Shown here piece by piece: positions 1 to 13,200 of a DNA stretch of 64,000 nucleotides. The stretch lies in NCBI GenBank assembly GCA_000149265.1, contig CH002693.1:142425-206424 (forward strand), read 5' to 3'. The first letter of the stretch is position 1; every line of letters starts with the position of its first letter. This DNA is from Ciona savignyi. Lineage: Eukaryota; Chordata; Ascidiacea; Phlebobranchia; Cionidae. Both the position numbers and the translations under genes were made by a program. The notes below the pieces were generated by a model that was given only the letters and a program-made list of their open reading frames with translations, was not told where the DNA came from and did not search any database.

Positions 1-52
1 AATTTCTGTTTGCCGTGGGGAATTTCGAGGACTGGTCTACGATAAACATTAC

Positions 53-3000
53 CTAGAAGACCTTGGTTGCATAGGTTGCCAACACAGCAATGGCACCACA
101 AACTTCCCCCTTCTTAAGACACTGCATTCGACCCTGTGCACTAGAGAAGCAGCCCTTGCCTGCTTTGTAACCATTGCTGGGGGGAAGGAAATATTACAAA
201 TGTGGACTTTAATACATAAGTTTTTGTTAAACTGTTCACAACTTTAAACTAAGTAATATGAAAAACCAAAATAGGCCCGCTTGCGTTGTGGTGATGTTTA
301 AATTGGTGTAGCCTGCTTTGTAACTGTTGCTGGGGAGATGAAATTTTTGTTGTTTTTTACATGTTCTTATTTTACCAAGTCTCTGTAGCAACTGAAAGGT
401 CATTTAAGCTTTCATATAAGGGGTGCCAAGAATGCTGTTCAAAAGGTCAGGCATAGTTTTTACTTTATCTTGACTTTATATGTTTTAAACTATTGGGAAT
501 GCTAAAACGACACTGGGTAAGTGGACATCTATAGTTTGAAAATAAAAAAGGTTCATTTAAAATGTGATTTTCCTATAAAACGTTCTTAAATTATTACTGA
601 AAAAGACACATAACAGCACATCTACTAACATTAGGTGATAAAGATGGGGGCAACATTAATAGCAACATCAAATCCCTTAATTTGTGGGACTTGGAGTGTC
701 TTGGAAGACGTTGCAAAACTTTATCTTTTATTTTTACATCACGGTGTTAAACAATTAAATTGCTCTAGATATGAAAACCAATAATTTATGCAAAATCATG
801 GTAATAATGTAACTGAAAGAAACCTTAATTTGTTTAAGATTTTTAAATAATGTTGCTACATAGCCACCTTATATTATTACAATATTAGAACAAACATGAT
901 AAAATACCTTGAATCAGCAGAGTTGGTAAACGCAAAACATTGTCCTGAAGTATTGCAGAGCCCATGTTCATCACATCCACCATGTTTTATGGTGCAAACA
1001 CACAGGAATACCTCTTCCTCTATCTCTGCTGGAATCCCCTAGAAATTGTTTCGTTATGCTCATATTCATGTTATCCCTTCAATGGGAAAACCAAGGGGGT
1101 TATCACACGGGCAATCGTCAGATCACCTTGCGCCCATCGTCGGGCTACCGGAGCTATTGCAGTGTGTTGTGTATGATTCACACTTTCCCTCAATTTGCTT
1201 AAACCCATTAATCCGATGGATTCATGCAATGTCCGCTAAGTGCCTTGCCCAGGGACACAACCTACTAGCTAGCGGCCAGTTCAGAACCTGCAACCTTTCG
1301 GTTGCAAGGCGTTGCACTAAATCACCAAACTAACTGGTTACACACTGTTCACTAAAAGGGCACAGAAGTCCTTGTATTATAAGTTTGCGATATTATGATA
1401 AGATATTCATGTTTATCCTCGTGAATGAAAAATACAAGGGGGTTATCATACGGGTAATCGTCCACCAGGTTACGAGAGCTATTACAGTGTGTTGCGTATG
1501 ATTCACAAATTCGTTTATCATTGCTAATGAACGCACATACAATCTGTGGTTGGGCACATTACCTCCCCGGTATTTCCCACCCACATCAATCTATCGTTAC
1601 AACAAGTAAGTGCCCAAGTGCTAATGTGTTAAATGTCCAAAAGTGCAGTAATATAAAAAATAAACAGTAATATGAAATTAAAAAAAAACTTTTCTTTAAC
1701 CATAAACAAAGCTATACAGATAAATTTTACCATTTACATTCTATCTATACAATTTAAAATCAAAGGTCCGGGTTATAAGATAACAAAATAAATTGCCATG
1801 ATATAGGCCTACTATGTACTTAAGGACACATTCTCCAAGTTGCATGCTGGGATAAAACTATTGTATGATGATACAAATGTTATTTTCAGATAGTCGTATG
1901 TGCACGTCTGGAAAACTGAACTACTCAGGCAGGTTTTAGTCCCAGATTTTCACTTAAAAGCGAGTTCTCATCATCCGGATTATACATTTTTACACAATTT
2001 AACAATTAGAGCTTATTATAAAGTCAGGAGTTTATTTTTATGTTTTAAGAAAAAGTAAACAACTATTACATCTTGTAATTATCAGCTCAATTTCATCAAT
2101 AAAATTTGAATATATTAGAAGTACACTAGATTAAATAATCAAATTTAATTTTTGACTGTTTAAAATATTTAATTTTAACCCAAATCTTTAATAGAATCTA
2201 CGACTGACTCCATAATTTGTAATCATAGATTTAAATAAAACCCTGGGGTGTAGTTGAATTAAGCTTTACATGTTACATATTTGTATATCAATTAATCAAT
2301 CAACCAAACTTTTAATTTGTTAAACGCTAGGGCTGTGCATTGGTTAACGGTTAACCGGTTAACCGACGGGACGTCAGTTAACCGTTAATAAAATCGGTAA
2401 ACGGTTAACCAATTAGTGCTCGGCGTAATTACGAAATTACGGACGTCGGAATTACGTTACGTAAGTAGGGATGTGCAAAGTTAACGTGGACATCCGTAAA
2501 CTGTCAATGAAGTCAATAAATGGTTAACCGACTGTATTCGTTTTTCAGCCTGCAACAGCGCATGATAACAAAATAATGTATATGGTGGTTGTTCTTTTTT
2601 AAAGACCGCGCAGAGTTGACTTGCAGTAGGCCTAAGTGATGGTACGAGTAACGGTCGAGGCCTCGAGATCGTATCGACTTGGTATAATTTTGTAGGTCTT
2701 GGTGTTGCTAACCGCAGCGCCGCTTTTCTAACGATTCGTCGCGTGTTTATTGCTTTGATCGGCGGTTTGACCTAGGGTTACGTTGACCTAGATTCAATAC
2801 AGGACCTCTGACGCACTCCCGCAGGCGTTTTTCCTATGTTCTTTTCTTTGATCGGTTAACCTTTATAAGAATCTGGGTTCCTGCACAGCCCTAGTATACA
2901 ATGTTATGGCCACGTGTATTAATTGAAAAAAGTAAAGTCGAACAATAGGCAAACTTCTAATTGTAAAACTTTAGTTCCAATAATAGACTTAATATTTTGT

Positions 3001-3661
3001 CGAATTAAGCGGCCAGTTCGTGCGGGTCACCGATGTTTTGACTAGTGCGACGTACGATAAGAATATAAGATAAACGTAAGATGACGGAAAGTGGCCTTAT
3101 CTTGTGAAGACGCCGGCCTTGCGGCAGCGCTCGATAACAATACACGCTATAAGCAGGTTGTTTTTATAACGCCGTGAGGTCGGCTTGCATCGTTACATCG
3201 AGTAGGAAAAAAATCCGATTTAATCGGTTAACCGGTTAACCGATTTATTTTTGGATCGGTTAACCGTTAAGATTTTTTATGAATTTGCACAGCCCTATTA
3301 AACGCACAACGCAAAAAAAATAACAATATGAATATAAATTTAACCGAAGTTTAATAAAGAGACACTGAGAAACCATGCGGTTATTGAAGCAGGTGCCACC
3401 TTATGACAAGTGCAAATTAAAATAGGAAAATAAATAAGAAATAAACAGAATAGCAGTGTAAAAAACTAGTGCAAAAATTTCACACGGACAAAAACTCAAC
3501 AAAACCAAAAAGTGTACAGTTAAAACACAACTTTATGTTTGCAACCAAATGATATAAATATCTTACATTATCATCTGTTCTGTATCCAACCATCCCAAAT
3601 CCATCAAAGAGTGATCCATTGCTTGTATCAATATAATCCGGCTGGATACCAGAAACTGAAA
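53..3661 (-). CDS. Unrecognised cysteine-rich protein gene, 3' part (three exons)
   Basis: Three exons agree in phase on the minus strand: 3567-3655 (or to 3661 with an alternative acceptor), 908-1038 and a terminal exon 53-176 ending in TAG. The middle exon reads 43 codons with a cysteine pattern CVC...GGC...GLC...GQC, and it ends two bases into a Ser codon that the last exon completes. The last exon gives 40 residues with three more cysteines. Splice sites are good (TTTCTAG/GG, CAAG/GTATTT, CCCCAG/C). The cysteine spacing suggests a small disulphide-bonded secreted protein, but I do not recognise the family. A further upstream exon ending at 4135 could encode a hydrophobic leader in matching phase, but it lacks an in-frame ATG, so the 5' end is unresolved. 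The introns carry SINE copies and a hAT element. Exon calls are fairly good; function is unknown. Confidence 0.5.
305..336 (-). pseudogene. Relic copy of the terminal exon start
   Basis: About 25 bases repeat the acceptor and first codons of the terminal exon at 165-181, including CCCAG, the Asn-x-Tyr-Lys-Ala-Gly codons and the split Ser. After that the frame has no cysteines and soon stops. It looks like a partial exon duplication or an unused alternative last exon of the cysteine-rich gene. Confidence 0.3.
1061..1338 (-). mobile_element. tRNA-derived SINE, nearly full length
   Basis: This is the common SINE of the window, in reverse. The tail side comes first (TTCATG, then AATGGGAAAACCAAGGGGGT), followed by the body (GAGCTATTGCAGTGTGTTGT), the core (CCTTGCCCAGGGACACAACC) and a tRNA-like head with a decayed B box. 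In the sense direction the family reads: head with A box TGGTTTAGTGCG, B box GGTTCGAAAC, core GTGTCCTTGGGCAAGGCACT, tail of (ATCCT)n. It resembles the composite SINE described from Ciona (Cics-1); the family name was not verified. Confidence 0.85.
1396..1512 (-). mobile_element. SINE 3'-end fragment
   Basis: Only the tail half of the common SINE is present, from GATATTCATGTTTATCC to the GTGTTGCGTATGATTCACA block, with an internal deletion around the CCTCGCGCCC segment. Confidence 0.75.
1600..2319. other. AT-rich intron sequence, no feature seen
   Basis: Intron of the minus-strand cysteine-rich gene between a SINE fragment and the hAT element. I see no open frame, RNA gene or repeat that I can name. 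Confidence 0.5.
2328..3297. mobile_element. hAT-type non-autonomous DNA transposon (970 bp)
   Basis: It begins TAGGGCTGTGCA and ends TGCACAGCCCTA, a perfect 12-bp terminal inverted repeat. The flanks are an exact 8-bp duplication TTAAACGC (2320-2327 and 3298-3305), diagnostic of the hAT superfamily. Both subterminal regions are packed with GTTAAC and GGTTAACC. No transposase frame is visible, so it depends on a related autonomous element. Internal near-ends at about 2466 (TAGGGATGTGCA) and 2893 (TGCACAGCCCTA) suggest a nested or chimeric structure. The intact ends and duplication argue for a young insertion. Confidence 0.9.
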
Positions 3662-4987
3662 CTAAAATGAGGCTAAAATCATATTAAGTAATAGAAAAAC
3701 CTTCTGCGAAGATCACTCTTCATATCCTCATAGTAAAAGATTGATTATAATGAGAAAAATGAAAGAAAGGTAAATGTATGCATAAAATTGTCTTTAATTT
3801 TCTAACTCGATAAAGTTGAGGAAACGGTATGAAAAGAATGACATACATGAACATCTGTAAGCACATTTATTTTGTTTAAAAAAGTAACCCAATTTATTAA
3901 ACAACAGTAAAAGGAGAAAAAACTCTTGACCCAAACACTAAACCTAATTTCAGAAACCTAAAACCAACCCCAACCCTTAAACTAACCATAATTTCATAAT
4001 CTTATGCTTAGCTAAGTTTCCCTTTCTTCCCCTTTTTTAGTTTTTTTTTTCCTTTAATAAAAATTCAGCAAAAGTTTATAGTTTTTTTAATAAGGCTATA
4101 ATGTATTAAACGTTATCACAGAACATTTACTTACTGTTTTGAATTGCATAGCTAGAAGCAATAAGTAAATAGACACATAATTCTACCACAACAAATTTCA
4201 CAACACTCCCAAGACATTTTTGTTTATTTCTATCGTCTTTCGTATTCCCGAGTTAACTCCCGGTACCAAACAACCATCTACGACATATAATACACCAGCA
4301 CCAGTAAAACGGAGCACCTACTGCTGTAAAATATAAACAGAAAAGTTTAGTTTTAAGTAAATATTTTGTTACCAACAACGAAAACAGACAAAGCGACGAA
4401 AACAAATTATCCTAATCTCTCTAACATTCCACGCTTCAATTGTTTTACACGCTCCGATTGTTTTGAATAGTCACGTGTTTAAACCTTCAGCGTGTTGCCG
4501 AACAAATAATTTCTTTGTTTTTTACATTCATTGATAACATTGAAAACGTTAAAATCGTGAGAGTTATATTTAGAAGTTATGCTTTAACGAAACTGGCGAT
4601 ATGTTCAGTAATCTTTTTAAAAAGGAAAACAGATTAAATAATTTCAAAATAAACTATCCGATGTATATTTATGTTTATTGTTTTTTTTATTGGGTTAGAA
4701 ATCGAATTTTATTGGGTTGGAAATTCCTCTGTATATGATTGGGTTCATTTAGTTTTAAAACAACCCAATCACCCACTTAAGTGTTGCGATGTTGAGAGAG
4801 TATTTTGCCTAATAACATAACCAACCAACTATCGACCAGTTTCGATCCAATGAACTTTTAGCTGTTCTAAATAATTCTACTAGACTCCGAATGAAAACAT
4901 TTATCATTTTTCCTGTAAATCCAACAACGAAACTGTGCAGTAGCCTTAAAAACCTCACCTTATTTTTACTGGGCTACGTGAATCCGC
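3662..4987. other. Intron or upstream region of the cysteine-rich gene
   Basis: AT-rich sequence. It contains CCAACCCCAACCC near 3965 (a degenerate telomere-like run) and a possible minus-strand exon ending at the donor near 4135, whose open frame is hydrophobic and fits a signal peptide but has no ATG. The stretch 4336-4560 is comparatively richer in CG and CACGTG and could be promoter sequence. Nothing here is firm. Confidence 0.25.
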
Positions 4988-5019
4988 CATATGATCGTCA
5001 TTGAGTCCGTTTTTTTGTT

Positions 5020-5132
5020 TTTTTCGAGCCAAGTTTCGAACCCATGATGGGTTCGTCACTAGGACCGTTTTTTTGTATAAGAGTTGGTATATGTATCGGT
5101 CGCGTTAACCATTTGGCCACACGACCGTACTT
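5020..5132 (-). mobile_element. tRNA-Ser-like repeat (second SINE-like family)
   Basis: Read on the minus strand it has the tRNA-like head GTCGTGTGGCC-A-TGGTTAACGCGACCGATAC and a B-box block GGGTTCGAAA. The same unit occurs around 13371, 14345, 17368, 17518, 17716, 20980, 41745 and 59890. The head resembles a tRNA-Ser 5' half; no complete cloverleaf is kept. Confidence 0.6.
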
Positions 5133-5148
5133 GGATCCGTTGTTTATC

Positions 5149-5440
5149 CGACCGGTTAGCCTGGCGGTTTATTACGACACCTTTCACCAGAAAGGTTGCA
5201 GATCCGAAACTGGTTGCCAACTAGTCGGGTGTGTCCTTCGGCAAGACGCTTAGCGGACAGTGCCTGAACCCAGCGGATTAATGAGTTCTACTGAATTAAA
5301 GGAACGTGTAAATCATGCACAACACACTGCAATAGATCTGGTAACTCGACGGTGGGCGCGAGGTGATCTGACGATTGCCCGTGTGATAACGCCTTTTGCG
5401 TTTTTTTCATTTACGGGGATAAAACATGAAAATTATATCC
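5149..5440 (+). mobile_element. tRNA-derived SINE, full length
   Basis: Starts at the head CCGACCGGTTAGCCTGG, with B box AGATCCGAAACTGG, core GTGTCCTTCGGCAAGACGCT and tail ATGAAAATTATATCC. It abuts the tRNA-Ser-like repeat just upstream. Confidence 0.85.
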
Positions 5441-5905
5441 TAACCACAAAGGGTATCTGATGACGTTTGTATGCGTTATTGCAAACACCAGGTGGATAGC
5501 CATGGGAATGCCATATCTAAATTTAGATTTGCACAGCCCATATAGCACAATAACTTTGTTAAAAGTTGACTTTATTCAGAGTTTGTCAAAGGCGAAACCT
5601 TGATAAAAAGGAATGGGTGCCTTTGTGAACAGAACACAAGCTTTATTTGCGTAAATATGCAATCACTTTTATTACCAACTTAATGCTTACGACTAAGCAA
5701 GCATCATATCGCATTCTGTTCAGAATAGGTATTTTGCACGTAGGCGTACTTCATTTTAAATTATAATGTGTTTTTCGCATTCTGTATACTCGTTGACTTT
5801 ATTGGACTAAAAAGAAGATAGGGTTAATGTAAGGTTTTGCAGTGAATCCTGTAAACATAGAAACTTGGTTATTTTTTCCGTGCATTTCTGACCGGGACGT
5901 TTGCT

Positions 5906-6200
5906 ACCGGTTAGTCTGGTGGATTAGTGCGACGCCTTTTAACAGTGAAGTAGAAGTTTCGAAACTGGTCGCTAGGTAATCGGTTGTGTCCTTGTCCAAG
6001 GCACTTTACGGACATTGCCTAAACTCAGCGGATTAGTGGGCTCTACCAATTTAAAGAAACGTGTGTATTATACACAACACCCTGCAATAGCTCCGGTAAC
6101 CTGATAGTGGGCGCGAGGTGTTCTGACGATTGCTTGTGTGTTAACCCCCTTGGTTTTCCCATTCACGAGGAAATACATAAATATCCCATCCCAACCTATC
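5906..6200 (+). mobile_element. tRNA-derived SINE, full length
   Basis: Head ACCGGTTAGTCTGGTGG, core GTGTCCTTGTCCAAGGCACT, body CGGTAACCTGATAGTGGGCG, tail ATATCCCATCCCAACC. Moderately diverged from the consensus. Confidence 0.85.
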
Positions 6201-6409
6201 GTATTCTAATCATGCAGCTGGCTGCCTCTCTGTCTTTCGCGAGATTCGCAGCGGAAAGTCTATAATAATTGCACTTCCTACAAAACGCCCACCACTTATT
6301 ATAGTAGCCACGATTTGTAAAGTCTAGATCTTAAGTTCAATGTTTAATACACTTTTTTTCGATACAGTTTAGTTGTATTCTGCGTCTTCAAATATACAGT
6401 TTCGTTCTC

Positions 6410-6487
6410 AAAGCAAGTTACTTAGTTTTGTGCAAGTTATATAGTTTGATGCAAGGTATATTTTCGGATGCAAGTTATATTATACCT
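6410..6487. repeat. Short degenerate tandem repeat
   Basis: Four loose copies of a motif near 20 bp built on TGCAAGTTATATAGTTTGA. Intergenic; no known role. Confidence 0.4.
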
Positions 6488-6765
6488 TTCAAAATTTTCC
6501 AGAATATATAGGGTATTTTACGAGGTCCGAAAAGTTTGGGTGCGAAGCGTTTTACATCTGCACGTTTTACTGACTGTCGTTAAAACCTCAAACGCTAAAA
6601 AACATTTAAAACATAAAATGTGTTAGACATAAAATAAATTAAAACAAATATATATATATACGAGATGCTACATATATATCATTTAATATATAATAAAACA
6701 TACTTAGTAAGTACGCCGATCATGGGATCGAAATGAACACTGGTAAAAAATAAATGTACTTTACA

Positions 6766-7046
6766 TGGTTTAGTTCGACGCCTTTCAACCGAAACGTTGC
6801 AGGTCCTGAACTAGTCCCTAGTTAGTCGTTAAGTGTCCTTGGGCAAGACACTTAACGGACAGTGCCGAACCCATCGAATTAATGGGTATAACTAAATTAA
6901 AGGACTGTGTGAATCATACACAACACACTGCAATAGCTCCGGTAACCCGACGATGGGCGCGAGGTGATCTGACGATTGCCCGTGTGTTAACCCCATTGGT
7001 TTTTCCATTCACAGGGATAAACATGAATATACCATCCTATCCTATG
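6766..7046 (+). mobile_element. tRNA-derived SINE, 5'-truncated
   Basis: Begins in the A-box region (GGTTTAGTTCGACGCC), keeps the core GTGTCCTTGGGCAAGACACT and ends with ACCATCCTATCCTATG. It ends about 210 bases upstream of the SLC22-type start codon, so it sits in the promoter region of that gene. Confidence 0.85.
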
Positions 7047-7255
7047 ATTGGCATGTTTGAACAATGTTAATCGTCCTTCAAAAGCAATTGCTGTGTTAAT
7101 ATCAGTAAACCGCATCATTATGTTTTCTTACCTGATAAATGATTAACTTGAAACAAAAGACAAAGAATGCAGCAGATAACTTGCTGTACTTACACAGGAG
7201 TGACATCTGCATTTCAATCATCCTTCAGTAATTTTGAGTTTCAATTTCGTTGAAA

Positions 7256-10200
7256 ATGGATCTTGATGGGTTTCAGGAAAAATTGGGCGGTATCAGCCGA
7301 TATCAAGTTTTGATTATTTTCATGGCGGCGTATTTTATCCTGTTTTCCAGTCTCACTAGCCAGGCAGCAGTATTTCTTAGTGCAGTGCCCGACCATAGGT
7401 AAGATGTAGCCATGCTTACAATAGTAACCCACATATTTTAAATAAAATTAAAGCCCAAATTCCTACCAATTTTTATTTACATATAGGCTCGTTTTTTCAT
7501 TTTTCCCGAAAAATGTGGATTATTTATCTGAAGTTGAAATTATTTATCCCATTGGCTTTCACTGGGTATGGACAGGGTCTGTTAAGTTCATTTTCTCAAA
7601 GAGATGTGTCACGGCTGATTAGTATGGTGGTTTAATGCTTTGCCTTACAGCCGAAGGGTTACAGGTTCAAAACTGGTCGCTTGCTAGTCGGTTATATCCT
7701 TTGGCAAGGCACTTAACAAACATTGTCTGAACCCAGCGGATTGACGGGTTCTACCAAATTAAGGAACGTGTGAATCATACACGACACACTGCAATAGCTC
7801 CGTTAACCCGACTATAGGGGTGCGAGGTGATCTGACGATTTACGTGTGTTAACCCCATTAGTTTTCCTAATCACAGGGTTAAACATGAATATCCTATTCT
7901 ATATATTTAATGTTTTCCTGTAGGTCTTTAATTCTAGTATGCATGATTTTATTAAATCCCCACGTTTAACTAGATAAATGCTGTTTTCGTATTTAAAAGG
8001 CCAAATGTGTGTTTGTCCGTTTTAACCGAAAGGCTGCAGGTTCAAAACTATCCTAATACATGATTATTATCTGACTGTATCTATCAGATTAATTCATTGA
8101 ATTTAAAAGGAAGATCGGTTGCAATCATATAAAACACACTACAATGCCTTCGGTAAACAAACGTTGGGCGCGAGGTAATGAATATCCTTCCATTAGGATT
8201 ACCCCGCGCCCAGTGTCCGGTTACCAGAGCTATGGCAGTGATTTTTGTATTATTCACACGTTCCTTTAATTTAGTAGAACCCATTAATCCACTGGGTTAT
8301 GGCATTTTCTATTAAGTGCCTTGCCCAAGGACACAACCGACTGGCAAGCGACCAGTTTCGAAGCTGCAACCCTTTGTCTGATAGACGACGAACTAATCAA
8401 CCAAACTAACCGGTCAACGTTAAAATGACCTAAATATCCTATCCTTATGCTGTTATGTAGTCCAATCTTATATTGTTGCTGCAGATGCGCCGTGCCCCCG
8501 ATAGATAACCCAGATCTTTACAACTTAACAGAATCAGAAATCAGGAACTTAACGATACCTTACAACTTTGCAGACAGGGTAGGCATTATTTCCGTTGATC
8601 ATTATATTATCGTATGATACCACAATTTGTATTGGAAACCACAAGTCAGCAGCCTACATGTCTGCTAGTTTGTTTGCAAACACTTAAATATTAAGTACAA
8701 CATAAGTGTTACTCTATAAGATGATATGTTAACATACGGGCAATCTTCAGATCACCTCGCGCCCACCATCGGGTTACCGGAGCTATTGCAGTTGGTTGTC
8801 TATAAATTACACGTTCCTTCAATTTGGTAGAACCCATTAATCCGCTGTATTCTTTAATTAATATATTTTTTTTAATAGTGCTATTCTATTCTTTTGTAGA
8901 ATAGATTCATATCGTATATACTAGAGGCGACAACCTGCGACTCTTTTATCCTTCGAATCTTATTAATTTTATTGCTACTGTAGCAAGCGCTTATAAGTTT
9001 AACACCATGCATAAGTGAAACAAACAGTAGAACACTCGCGTCTTTATCTCACATAGTGCTGTTTTCTTTTACCTAATATTGGTTCAGCAGAAACAATAGG
9101 GAGCTCGCGAAAAAGATCTCGAAAAAAGATCTCGCATTATTAAACCTTTTTTCGCATGTTATAGTACGCATGTTATAGCACGCATATTAGGGCGTGTTTT
9201 AACTGCAAGACTTCTGTCGTTTTTGTCCTGCGTCGTTTTAAAATCTTTTTTTGCTATTTTCTTTATCACTATAATAAAACAGCCAAACAAGCTGAACTTA
9301 ACGAGGTATCAACATATTCTTGACTATACTGAGCAATTGAATTTGAATAATTTGCAACGTATAACTTTAAATTTATTTTGATATTACAATGTTTCTTACT
9401 AAATATTCTGGTTAGAAGCATGGCTCACTGTAGGAATATGTAAAAGTAGGTTTTTCATTTGTATCTCTGTGGAATACTTAATATATATTTCATGTAAGGT
9501 TAGACGTGTCCACCAAACCTAACGAATAAAAAATAAAAGAAACTGGAAAAATATGTTTAAACTGTTGCACTAAACGATATGGTATATGTAAGAATCGGTT
9601 ATGTTTTCTTTTCACAACAAATTACTCACAGGAATACGACGATTGTACACGATACGCTTACAATCTTACAACCTGTACCGGGGGGAGCGATTTTTCCTGC
9701 ATAACCTCGCCACAAGATGTCGGGGTTGAGCATTGCGATAAAGGGTATTATTACGACACATCTGTATACTCATCAACAACTATTTCGCAGGTAAGGGTGT
9801 TAAAATACAGTTTTTTTACAAACACAAAATATGTAGACTTTTAAGTGGTGCCATTTTAGTCTAGATAATTTAAATTTTGCGATTTTATCAAATTTCTTCG
9901 CGCACTAGGCTGATAACCAATGACTTAATCAGACAAGAATTGGATTGGATATTTATATTTATTTTCGAGAATGGGAAAACCAAGGGGGTTAACACACAGG
10001 CAATCGTCAGATCACCTCGCGCCCATCGTCGGGTTACCGGAGCTATTGCAGTGTGTTGTGTATGATAGACACGTTCCTTCAATTTAGTAGAACCCATTAA
10101 TCCGCTGGTTTCAGGCAATGTCCACTAAGTGCCTTGCCCAAGAGCACAACCGACTAGCTAGCGACCAGTTTTGCACCTGCAACCTTTCGATTGAAAGGCG

Positions 10201-13200
10201 ACGCACTTAACCGCTAGACCACCGGGCCGGACACAGCTTGTCAAATCAAGCAAAGTTAAGCTTGTAAGAATAGTTGTACTTTAGAATTAACCTCCTAACA
10301 TAATGCTGCAAAAACATTTTATTTCTGTGTTTCAGTTTAATTTGGTCTGTGATCGTGTTTACTTGGATACTTTGGCAAACACCTTGTTTTTCGCTGGAGT
10401 ATTCATAGGTTCCGCTCTCGTGGGCCCTTTATCCGATTGGTAAGTGATTTTTTACTTGTTCCCTAACTATTATCGCTGTAGCTTGCTTTTCTAAATGTAT
10501 TTTTTATATTTCGTTTCTTCGAACCTGGCGGATTAAGTGACCTGCCCAAGGACACAACCGACTATAGCTAGCTACTAGTTTCAAACCAGCAACCCTTCGG
10601 GTAAAAGGCGACGCACTAAACCACTAGACTAATCTGTCTGAAGCACACATCAAAGAATTAAAACATAAATACTGTACGTATTTTAACAGTTATTCTTTGC
10701 TTTAGGTTCGGTCGTAAGGTGGCGATGTTTATATGTTGCATCGGACTTGCTTCAACTGGTATCGGATGTGCCTTCTCGCCTTCCTACGAGGTCTTTGTCG
10801 TGACCAGAGTTCTGACTGCGTGCTTTTCAATTCCGGCTTTCATAGTGCAGTTTACTTATAGTAAGTTATGGCTTTGTAATCTGCCTTGACATATACTTAA
10901 TACCACTTCTATATCTTTTACATTGGTGATAAAAAAAAGTTTTTTTTTATATTCTACCCTTCTAATTAAATTATTTAAATTATAAAATTAAATACTTCAA
11001 TTTAAAAGTTGAAATACAAAACCTTTTTTTATATGCGCAGGCCTAAATAAAGTAAAAAAGCTTACTGAGCAGATCTTATTTAATCTAATTCCCTAGTTAC
11101 CGAGATATATCATGACTATTGGTAAAATGATTACGTTAGGCCTAATTTATAATAAAGCTTTATCATGGCTATTTTAAGGAACCAAACTATATACTTAAAA
11201 TGTAATTCGGTCGATGTATGACCAAGTAGCCTGGTGGGTTAGTTCATTGCCCTTCAGCCGAAGGATTTAGCTTCGAAACTGCTCGCTAGCTAGTTGGTCG
11301 TGTCCTTGAGCAAGGCACTGAACGGACATTGCCTGAACCCAGCGGATTAATGGGTTCTGCCAAGAGAAAGAATGTGTGATTCATACACAACAGACTGACA
11401 TAGCTCTGGTAACCCGACGGTGGGCGCGAGGTGATCTGACGATTGTCCATGTGTTAACCTCTTGGTTTTCCCATTCACGGCTATAAACACGAATATCCTA
11501 TCCTATGAACCAAATTATAAACTTAAACTGAAACCCGACGATATTCGATCTATATTCCAGCTACAGAGATATCGGGAATTGCTTGGAGAACCGAAGCGGG
11601 TTTGATAATCAACTTGGCATCTGCTATCAGTCATACAATATTACCAGGGGTTGCTTATGCTTTGCGGGATTGGAAATGGATCCAACTCTACGTTGGGGCT
11701 TCCCCCGCTACGTTCCTATTAATTCTTTATTTCGTCCCCGAATCTCCACGGTTGGTAAAGCAACATGACTCCTTTTTAAAATAAGATAAGATAGAATAAG
11801 AGGTATTATCACACGGGCAATCGTTATATTACCCAGCGAAAATCGTTGAGTTACCGGAGCTATTGCGGACGATCCTTTAGCACATCATTTCACTGGATTC
11901 AGGCAATGTCCGTTAAGTGCCTCGCCAAAGGAGCATTCTAGTAGCTAGCGACCAGTTTTGAACCTGCAACTTTTTGACTGAAAGGCGACGCACTAAACCA
12001 CCTGACTAATCAGTCGAACTGTTTAATAGCTGATACACAATCTCTGAACGGGTGGGACTTGCTATGGTAAACTATTTAGGCTTTAAAGTATTAGGGCTTG
12101 GTCTATGATTAAGACTTAAAAATAAAGTATCAAATCACCTGCCCAGAAACCTGCCAAAGGTTCCCTATTATCCATTATCCAATTATGCTAATGTTGATCG
12201 GTGGCTACGAAATGGAAATGGGCCGAATAAGCTCACTAGAGTATTACCCGAGCTATTTTAGTGTTTTCGTATTATAGTGCAGTATTAAATTCTAGTACGC
12301 CTAATTTTACTAAACCTTTATGTTTAATTGGAGAAATGTTGCCTTTATGGGTAACTGACTATGCTGTATAAATATAGATTTCAATCAAACACGGCAAGAC
12401 TTTATTTTAAAATTTGCATATTCTAAAAATGGTAAATGCTTTTTCACCGTAGGTGGCTGATAGCCAACAAGAAATATGACCAAGCACGAAAAGTGGTGGG
12501 ACGGTATGCTAAAAGTAGGGGCAAGGAATTGACCGATGAAACGTGGGATGAAATTTTAGAAACAGAAGAACAAAAGGTAATGCAAAGTGACTTTTATAAT
12601 TATTTTCGATCGATGTACTGATGGTGTTTGAAAGAGACCGTAATAAGCAAACTGTCATCTGCTGGTTGTGTTTTTTTAACGTGGTGACGGGGTAAATTTG
12701 ATAGTGTTTGAAAGATACTGAAATAAGCAAACGGTTGGCTACTTGTATGTTGAACCGGTTGACGTGGAAAATAGACTAAATCATACCCTTCAATCATTGT
12801 GATACGACCGTGGTCTATTTGCCGAGGTTATGCAGTGTTTTGTGTATCATTTACACGTTACTTAAGTGCCCTGACCAATAAAGCAACCGACTAGCTAACG
12901 AACAGTTTTAAATCCACAACCCTTCGGATAAAAGCACTAACCCACCAGGCTAATCTATCGGACCAATCGTATCGTTTATCAACCCAAACATTTTCTGACA
13001 ATATATTCTCGTATAAACCCGAATAAGTCCCTGGCAAATGTTCTTGTATCAACCAAATAAGTCTCCCAATTCCAATTTCAGATGGCCAAAAAGAAATCCG
13101 CAGAATCTGCCACGAAAAAACTTGGAGTGTGGGACTTGTATAGACTCCCGTTAATGAGACTGATTTCTTTCAATGTTCTGTATATTTGGTTCACCATAAG

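Noticed and set aside
5260-10118. Repeated 60-100-codon frames such as MPEPSGLM... or ...RRWARGDLTIARV
   Set aside because: All lie inside copies of the tRNA-derived SINE and recur wherever the SINE does. They are not protein genes.
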